Made by a program: the position numbers and the translations under genes. Below are positions 6,251 through 10,013 of a stretch of DNA of 10,013 nucleotides, in pieces. Source of the stretch: an uncultured Clostridium sp. (lineage in GTDB: Bacteria; Bacillota; Clostridia; TANB77; CAG-508). Location of the stretch: the NCBI GenBank assembly GCA_900553755.1, contig USEX01000028.1, positions 1 to 10,013 on the forward strand, read 5' to 3'. The notes beneath the pieces were generated by a model. The model was given only the letters and a program-made list of their open reading frames with translations, had not been told where the DNA came from and searched no databases. Position 1 is the stretch's first letter; each line of letters opens with the position of its first letter.

Positions 6251-7345
6251 TTAAAATAAATCATTATATGGTGTTGATTCATATCCTTGCTCTTTTAAGC
6301 TTTTTACCATTTTATCCAATTTTCTTCTAAATATAGACTGAAACAACTTTGTTCCTCCAAACCACTTTACTATTGTAGGACTTATTGCATAATACAGTTT
6401 AATAAACAATCTTCCATTCCAAGTTTTATATAATTTGTAATCTCTATATCTTCTTAAAGTCCATACTTCTGGGCAGTCATACGAACCATAAACGCATGTT
6501 GCAACATAGCAACCACCTTTTCCTTCTCTCTCTATCGCTGGTACAGTATATGTAGGGTCCAAACTTCTTAATTCAGCTGTGTATTTATCATAATTTGCTA
6601 GCATTGGAGCCCTTAATTCATTTTTGTACCATATCCAACTATATATAGCTCCATATTCGCCATATCCACTTTTATATTTTCTTCTTGCACATATTTCAAC
6701 ATAATATATAACCAAATTTTTTAATATTGTTATATATAATTCTTTATCTCTTGGTTCTACTTTAGCATATTCTTTAATTAAGCTAATGCAATATTCTTCA
6801 CATGAAATACATTGCTGTAATTGTTCCCAGTAGTTGGGAGCTGCTGTATCTAATTCCCAAAACTCTGAATAATGTTGTTGAGCTAGCTTACAAAAAGCTA
6901 CTGCAACCTTATTTATTTCATCAGCCATTTGATAACATACTTCTTCCTTATTCTCTATTTCTACATTATTTATATCAATAATATTAAACGCATTCTTGCA
7001 TGCCTTTATTGCTTCGTCAACTCTAAAATTAGCTAATGTTGATTGCCATGCAGCACAAAGTCCCTTTTTATAAACATACTTCCAATTGTCACTATCTATT
7101 TCTAGTAATTTGTTGTAATAATCATAGGCTTGATCATATAGCTGATCTGCAAATGCTCTTTCAGCTAATTTTTCATAATTTCTTTGCTTATCAGAAGTAT
7201 CAACTTTTACATCTACAACTCCTTCTATCATCATTTTTTTAGCTTCTTCTACCGTATATTTTGTATGACAGTATTGACATTCATATTCTCCATTAATTTT
7301 CTTGAATTCATTTGAACCACATAATTCGCATTTTATTGCTTTCAT
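6251..7345 (-). CDS. Zinc-ribbon and CFI-box C-terminal domain protein
   Basis: A 364-residue protein in three parts. Residues 1-45 form a TFIIB-like zinc ribbon, C6-x2-C9 and C23-x2-C26, followed by the common TVEEAKKM continuation. Residues about 55-270 are helical with TPR-like spacing (for example AFADQLYDQAYDYYNKLLEI at 64-83). The C-terminal part begins GGCYVATCVYGSYDCPEVW and continues LRRYRDYKLYKTWNGRLF, the pattern of the CFI-box C-terminal domain found in many Clostridia behind varied N-terminal domains; its role is not established to my knowledge. No signal peptide is seen. AAGGGA lies nine bases before the ATG, and a TTGAAT-17-TATTCT promoter precedes it. It is a single-gene transcript. 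Confidence 0.88.
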   Translation of the reverse strand: MKAIKCELCGSNEFKKINGEYECQYCHTKYTVEEAKKMMIEGVVDVKVDTSDKQRNYEKLAERAFADQLYDQAYDYYNKLLEIDSDNWKYVYKKGLCAAWQSTLANFRVDEAIKACKNAFNIIDINNVEIENKEEVCYQMADEINKVAVAFCKLAQQHYSEFWELDTAAPNYWEQLQQCISCEEYCISLIKEYAKVEPRDKELYITILKNLVIYYVEICARRKYKSGYGEYGAIYSWIWYKNELRAPMLANYDKYTAELRSLDPTYTVPAIEREGKGGCYVATCVYGSYDCPEVWTLRRYRDYKLYKTWNGRLFIKLYYAISPTIVKWFGGTKLFQSIFRRKLDKMVKSLKEQGYESTPYNDLF

Positions 7346-7384
7346 ATAACATCATCCCTTCATCTTTATCCGATTTTTTTTCTT

Positions 7385-7413
7385 AGAATATCACAAAATA
7401 AAAAATTATTCAA
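7385..7413 (-). promoter_or_regulatory. Promoter of the CFI-box gene
   Basis: On the minus strand there is TTGAAT (plus-strand 7408-7413), a 17-bp spacer ending TGA, then TATTCT (7385-7390). A dyad, TCACTA-T-TAGTGA (7420-7432), lies six bases behind the -35 and could be a regulator site, but a short AT-rich dyad is weak evidence. Confidence 0.6.
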
Positions 7414-7526
7414 CAAATTTCACTATTAGTGATAGTTTATGTGCATATTCTTGCTTCAATTTCTCTAATTTCAAACCTTATTTCAATCCTATAATCAAAA
7501 TAAAAAACATTATCTCATTTTTTGCA

Positions 7527-7642
7527 AAAATTAAAACCTCAAGCTTATCTTTCGAAACGCTTGAGGTTCTAATGGTGCCGTTGGCGTAGTTATCTACAAC
7601 TTTTTTGGCTCGCATAACGATTGATACAAATATCAATCAATT
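7527..7642 (-). ncRNA. Candidate small structured RNA, about 115 nt
   Basis: A leftward transcript from about 7642 would begin with an 8-bp hairpin, GATTGATA (7638-7631) with TATCAATC (7626-7619). A markedly more GC-rich core follows (7571-7618, GTTATGCGAGCC ... CGGCACC). The RNA ends in a perfect 10-bp terminator at 7535-7568. In the core GTTGTAG can pair with CTA and CAAC around a CGC bulge, GCC with GGC outside this, and GCG of ATGCGAG could pair with the bulged CGC as a pseudoknot. A TTGTAA-16-TATACT promoter with extended -10 lies correctly upstream. I cannot match it to a known riboswitch, 6S, SRP or tmRNA. The structure is hand-folded and unproven, and no gene lies between it and its terminator. 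Confidence 0.6.
7531..7568 (-). terminator. Terminator of the candidate small RNA
   Basis: On the minus strand AACCTCAAGC (7568-7559) pairs perfectly with GCTTGAGGTT (7544-7535), 14-nt loop, and is followed by TTAATTTTTGC. Confidence 0.8.
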
Positions 7643-7648
7643 TATTAA

Positions 7649-7676
7649 AGTATATCATAATTTTAATAAATTACAA
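7649..7676 (-). promoter_or_regulatory. Promoter of the candidate small RNA
   Basis: On the minus strand there is TTGTAA (plus-strand 7671-7676), a 16-bp spacer ending TGA, then TATACT (7649-7654). The expected start is near 7642. Confidence 0.55.
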
Positions 7677-7720
7677 TAAATTTCTTCAAAAAAGTTACCA
7701 CAAAATCTTGTTCTTAAGTG

Positions 7721-7749
7721 TTGATTTTTATTATTTCCCATGCTATACT
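7721..7749 (+). promoter_or_regulatory. Strong promoter of the hydrophobic peptide mRNA
   Basis: TTGATT (7721-7726), a 17-bp spacer ending TGC (extended -10), then TATACT (7744-7749). Transcription is expected from about 7757, so the RNA would begin at the left arm of the inverted repeat. Confidence 0.8.
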
Positions 7750-7756
7750 ATTTAAC

Positions 7757-7790
7757 ATAGGAAATGGGAATAAGCAGATGTGGTTTGCCA
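7757..7790 (+). repeat. Left arm of a 34/35-bp inverted repeat
   Basis: This arm matches the reverse complement of 8001-8035: ATAGGAAATGG, one gap, GAAT, a variable eight bases, then GTGGTTTGCCA identical at the inner end. It coincides with the 5' end of the peptide mRNA. GTGG-TTTG-CCAC (7780-7791) is a small hairpin. Confidence 0.85.
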
Positions 7791-7798
7791 CTTTTAAT

Positions 7799-7816
7799 TC
7801 ACAACTTATGTTGTGA
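7799..7816 (+). promoter_or_regulatory. Leader hairpin next to the ribosome binding site
   Basis: TCACAAC (7799-7805) and GTTGTGA (7810-7816) form a 7-bp stem with a TTAT loop, ending four bases before AGGAGG (7820-7825). It could control ribosome access to the peptide start. Confidence 0.6.
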
Positions 7817-7832
7817 GTGAGGAGGTGGTACT

Positions 7833-7943
7833 ATGATAGAAGCTGTTTTATTAGAAATAATATACTTACTTTTATTTGTTATAATTGTCGAAACTATTAT
7901 AGTATTTGCCTTAATTATACTGGTTATAATTTTAAGCAAATAG
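7833..7943 (+). CDS. 36-residue hydrophobic peptide, candidate type I toxin
   Basis: The peptide starts MIEAVLLEIIYLLLFV and continues with almost only Ile, Leu, Val and Phe to the ending SK. Charges are limited to Glu3, Glu8, Glu20 and the terminal Lys. It would form one long or two short membrane helices. AGGAGG (7820-7825) is seven bases before the ATG, and a strong promoter lies 84 bp upstream, an investment unusual for a chance ORF of this size. A convergent short RNA shares the terminator. Size, hydrophobicity and layout match type I toxins that depolarise membranes (TxpA, Fst, Ibs classes), but the sequence is not one of those I know. Toxicity is inference. A small regulatory membrane protein is the main alternative. 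Confidence 0.75.
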   Translation: MIEAVLLEIIYLLLFVIIVETIIVFALIILVIILSK

Positions 7944-7948
7944 ACAAT

Positions 7949-7989
7949 AAAAAAACACATCTGTAATTGACGGTTAGATGTGTTTTTTT
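7949..7989. terminator. Bidirectional terminator shared by peptide mRNA and antisense RNA
   Basis: AAAAAAACACATCT (7949-7962) and AGATGTGTTTTTTT (7976-7989) make a perfect 14-bp stem with a 13-nt loop, GTAATTGACGGTT. The A7/T7 flanks serve both directions. The loop in the peptide mRNA contains UUGA, which fits the YUNR U-turn motif used in RNA-RNA recognition loops. Confidence 0.9.
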
Positions 7990-8033
7990 ACATATATAAC
8001 TGGCAAACCACGTTTGTGGATTCTCCATTTCCT
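7949..8033 (-). ncRNA. Candidate antisense RNA (antitoxin) of about 85 nt
   Basis: A leftward RNA starting near 8033 would begin AGGAAATGGAGAATCC and end at the shared terminator. It overlaps the peptide mRNA only over the terminator (41 nt), where the two are fully complementary. Its 5' part has a short hairpin CCAC-AAAC-GTGG (8019-8008) whose loop region CAAAC is complementary to GTTTG in the 5' hairpin loop of the peptide mRNA, giving a possible second contact. Promoter and terminator are both strong; there is no ORF with a ribosome binding site. Antitoxin function is inferred from layout. Confidence 0.65.
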
Positions 8034-8035
8034 AT
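8001..8035 (-). repeat. Right arm of the inverted repeat
   Basis: The reverse complement of the arm at 7757-7790 with one single-base gap and five mismatches in 34 aligned bases. It forms the 5' end of the leftward RNA, so both RNAs of the locus begin with nearly the same sequence. Confidence 0.85.
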
Positions 8036-8039
8036 TTTT

Positions 8040-8068
8040 ATTATAATCAAATTTATTGAAAAAGTCAA
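8040..8068 (-). promoter_or_regulatory. Strong promoter of the antisense RNA
   Basis: On the minus strand there is TTGACT (plus-strand 8063-8068), a 17-bp spacer ending TGAT, then consensus TATAAT (8040-8045). It is closer to consensus than the promoter of the peptide mRNA, as expected if the antisense RNA is in excess. Confidence 0.82.
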
Positions 8069-8098
8069 TAAAAATTGCAATTTATTATAAATAAGTAT

Positions 8099-8119
8099 GT
8101 GTCAAGTAAATGTAGGCAA
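8099..8119 (+). repeat. Terminal inverted repeat, left (transposase 3' side)
   Basis: Begins GTGTCAAGTAA and ends TGTAGGCAA. It matches the reverse complement of 9791-9811 at 17 of 21 positions. Confidence 0.75.
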
Positions 8120-8209
8120 TTTTTTATTTTTTTCTAATCCTTCAATATCAATTGCTTAAACACTTTTATTATTTTTAAGTTCACTTAATAAAACATAGCA
8201 TTTTTATTT

Positions 8210-9691
8210 TTAAAAACTACATCTCATCTCTGAAAACTCTTTCATTTTCATTATTTCTTTTATCCAATTTGAATTTACTATTATATTTTTTATTGGTTTA
8301 TTTTCTTCTGTTTCTATTCTATTAGACCTATGTTGTCTGTTTAATTTTACATCATTTTCTATTTCTTTAATCCAATCTTCAACACTTGTATCTATTGGTA
8401 TTGGCGTCTCTAATTCATCTATTTTAAATTTTTCACTTAATACGCAAACTTTACTTAATGCATTTGCTCCATATATGCTAAATGCTTTTCTTCCACTGCA
8501 AAATCTTTTCTTTAATTTGCTAAATATTTGACTTTCTTGTGTTCCCATATTTCTGTATTCTATTCCTTCTGGCGCTTCTGGAACTTCTACTATATCTTGG
8601 TATCTTTCTAAATCACTACTTAAATAACTTTCTAACTTATTCAATTTCTTTACTGCCTGATATTCTCCATTTAATTCATATTTTAATCCATCTATTGCTG
8701 GTTGTATTTTTTCAAATTCTTTTTTATTTATTAATTCAACAAATATATTTCTATATTCTTTCGGTACATCTCTTACTATTTCTTGCATTATATGAAATTG
8801 GTCTTTTTGATATATTCCTTCTTTTGCAGTTGTTCCTTTTGTCCATTTTGCTCCATCTCCATTTGTTACTCTTAATTTTATTTTACTTTCATCATATTGG
8901 CTATATACTCTTGCATCTCTTAATTTTGCTATTTCTTTTGGTTTCATTATTCCTGCTATATATTGCTTATTTACTAAACTATGTCTTGGATCATCTTTTT
9001 TCCATCCTTCATACATTACATGTAATTTAAGCTCTGTTTTTATTTTCATCTTTGGGTTAAATTCTTTATTTTCTCTTTCTGCTTTCTGTTTGTTTTTTTC
9101 TAATTTTTCTTTTCTATCTTTTCCTTGTAAATTTATCCATAATCCATCTGCTTCTTCAAATAATGCTGTTACTTCTTTTAATCCTGCAACTAACTGATTT
9201 TTATCAAATAATTTTCTTTCTTCTTTTTCTTTATTTGTTATTTTATCTCCAATTTTTAATATGATTTCTCTTATTTTTTCATGGCATAACGATGTATTTG
9301 TTGTTGTATCTATTACTTCTTCTGCTTTTCTATATGAATCTGTTACTGGTACTGTTTCAATTACTTTTTCTACTAAATTACTTGATACTTTTCCTTCAAT
9401 ACTTATTTTTTATGTTTCATCTAATAAATACACTGTTTTTGTTATTCCTTCTTCTTGAATTTCATACATTACTCTTTTATATTTTATTTCTCCCATTACT
9501 GTATTTACTGATGTTTCTCGTAATCCTTTATGCCTATATTTTTTCTTATCTCTATTTTCCATTAATTTCCTGTCATAAGCCTCTAACATTAATTTTATTA
9601 TTAAACATCCAAAAAAACATACAAATTTATAAACTTTTTTCTCCAAATTATTGAATTTTACTTCTTTACTTGTTATAATTTCTTCAAACAT
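8210..9691 (-). pseudogene. ISLre2-family transposase with one in-frame stop
   Basis: The protein matches the UPF0236/ISLre2 transposase pattern from end to end: KKKYRHKGLRETSVNTVMGE near the N-terminus, IDTTTNTSLCHEKIREIILK in the middle, ITNGDGAKW-like VTNGDGAKW, and YRNMGTQES near the C-terminus. ATG at 9691 is preceded by AAAGGA at nine bases; an in-frame ATG 54 bp further upstream has no such site. The frame is open over the whole length except for TAA at 9412-9410, codon 94, just after VYLLDET. With that codon as sense the protein would have 493 residues, normal for the family. Related proteins as I recall them have Leu about here, so TTA to TAA by one substitution is the simple explanation. 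The 93-residue fragment cannot transpose; the downstream 399 codons lack a ribosome binding site. Confidence 0.85.
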
Positions 9692-9790
9692 GGTTATCAA
9701 TCCTTTCGTTGTTTTGTTGCAATTACATTGTATTGGATTAACCATGTTTTTTCAATATATAATAAAAAATTTGTAGACATTTTTTATATT

Positions 9791-9811
9791 TTGCCTACAA
9801 ATATTTTACAC
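9791..9811 (-). repeat. Terminal inverted repeat, right (transposase 5' side)
   Basis: On the minus strand it begins GTGTAAAATAT and ends TGTAGGCAA, the counterpart of 8099-8119. It lies 100 bp before the transposase ATG. Confidence 0.75.
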
Positions 9812-10008
9812 TAACAAAAATTTAATATTTTTGTAATATTTCATTTTCTACATGAATATTTTACAGTTAATTAAATATCCGTACGCATGTATTTGGTATA
9901 GATGTAAATAACCTATTAAAAGATATTAGTAACAAATTCTAATGGAAATTTTTGAAAATATAGGTTTACAATAGATATGTCACAGTAAATATAAAAAAGG
10001 AAATACCG
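9812..10008. other. AT-rich spacer between the insertion sequence and the next gene
   Basis: It holds an AT-only inverted repeat (ACAAAAAT at 9814-9821 with ATTTTTGT at 9827-9834), possibly an old terminator. A TACAAT at 9967-9972 could be the -10 of the gene beginning at 10009. No ORF with a ribosome binding site is seen inside. Confidence 0.4.
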
Positions 10009-10013
10009 ATGTG
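10009..10013 (+). CDS. Start of a rightward gene, cut by the window edge
   Basis: ATG at 10009 is preceded by AAAAAAGGA at a spacing of about seven, in a stretch with a possible -10 (TACAAT, 9967-9972) 36 bp upstream. Only the first codon and two further bases lie in the window, so the product cannot be named. Confidence 0.45.

Larger units (their letters stand above)
8099..9811 (-). mobile_element. ISLre2-family insertion sequence
   Basis: A 1713-bp element bounded by imperfect 21-bp inverted repeats and carrying a single transposase gene of the UPF0236/ISLre2 type. Nine flanking bases on each side (8090-8098 and 9812-9820) do not match, so no target duplication is seen; either the true ends differ by a few bases or the copy is old. 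The element interrupts no obvious gene and lies 30 bp behind the antisense RNA promoter. Confidence 0.82.

Noticed and set aside
7420..7432. Dyad TCACTA-T-TAGTGA as an operator of the CFI-box gene
   Set aside because: It is short, AT-rich and has no neighbouring regulator gene; it is mentioned only with the promoter.
7478..7615. Minus-strand ORF of 45 codons beginning MRAKKVVDNYANG
   Set aside because: It has no ribosome binding site, and a strong intrinsic terminator (7531-7568) lies inside it. The region reads better as a structured RNA. Likeness of DNYA to a tmRNA tag segment was considered and judged coincidental.
9410..9412. TAA in the transposase as a recoded codon
   Set aside because: All other genes in the window end at ordinary TAA or TAG stops, and there is no recoding structure I can see; a simple mutation is more likely.
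8539..9654. Long plus-strand ORFs of Leu/Phe/Ile-rich composition
   Set aside because: These are shadows of the Lys/Glu-rich transposase on the other strand.
8090..9820. Target-site duplication flanking the ISLre2 element
   Set aside because: The nine bases on each side do not match, and shifting the ends by a few bases gave no convincing duplication.
1..10013. CRISPR array, prophage structural genes or diversity-generating retroelement
   Set aside because: No regularly spaced repeats, cas genes, reverse transcriptase or phage structural genes are present in any frame.

Overview
The window is very AT-rich (A+T-biased codons, AT-only spacers) with classical TTGaca/TATAAT promoters, AAGGAGG-type ribosome binding sites and intrinsic hairpin-plus-U terminators. 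Together with the gene families present (RNHCP protein, clostridial nucleoside kinase, CFI-box protein, long U32 protein, ISLre2 and IS3-type insertion sequences), this points to a low-GC member of the Clostridia, possibly an uncultured gut lineage. The phylum-level call is firm; anything narrower is inference.

Layout. 1-55 looks like the end of an IS3-family element, abutting a strong leftward promoter, ribosome binding site and two codons of an interrupted gene. 276-351 is tRNA-Thr(CGT). 475-654 (minus) is a 59-residue Cys/Gly-rich single-span membrane protein, divergent from a large U32-family protein at 759-3197 (plus), probably an Fe-S RNA hydroxylation factor. A shared bidirectional terminator separates it from a minus-strand pair: a 534-residue nucleoside kinase (3578-5182) followed 17 bp later by an RNHCP zinc-binding protein (3246-3560). 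Upstream on the same strand are three separately promoted and terminated genes: an unknown 130-residue soluble protein, a small membrane protein of uncertain start, and a zinc-ribbon/CFI-box protein (6251-7345).

The most unusual part is 7527-8068. First comes a candidate independent small RNA (about 7642 to 7527, minus) with its own promoter, a 5' hairpin and a 10-bp terminator, matching no RNA I can name. Next to it is a compact convergent locus. A strong rightward promoter drives a leader and a 36-residue, almost wholly hydrophobic peptide (7833-7943) with a very strong ribosome binding site. A strong leftward promoter drives a short RNA of about 85 nt. Both transcripts end at one perfect 14-bp bidirectional terminator and begin with nearly the same 5' sequence, because the locus is bounded by a 34-35-bp imperfect inverted repeat. 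This has the architecture of a type I toxin-antitoxin module. The family is not one I recognise, and the inverted (not direct) 5' repeats differ from the Fst/par arrangement.

An ISLre2-family insertion sequence (8099-9811, 21-bp imperfect terminal inverted repeats) lies 30 bp behind the antisense promoter. Its transposase is otherwise intact but carries one in-frame TAA. The last five bases start a further rightward gene. No CRISPR array, rRNA or prophage structural gene is visible.
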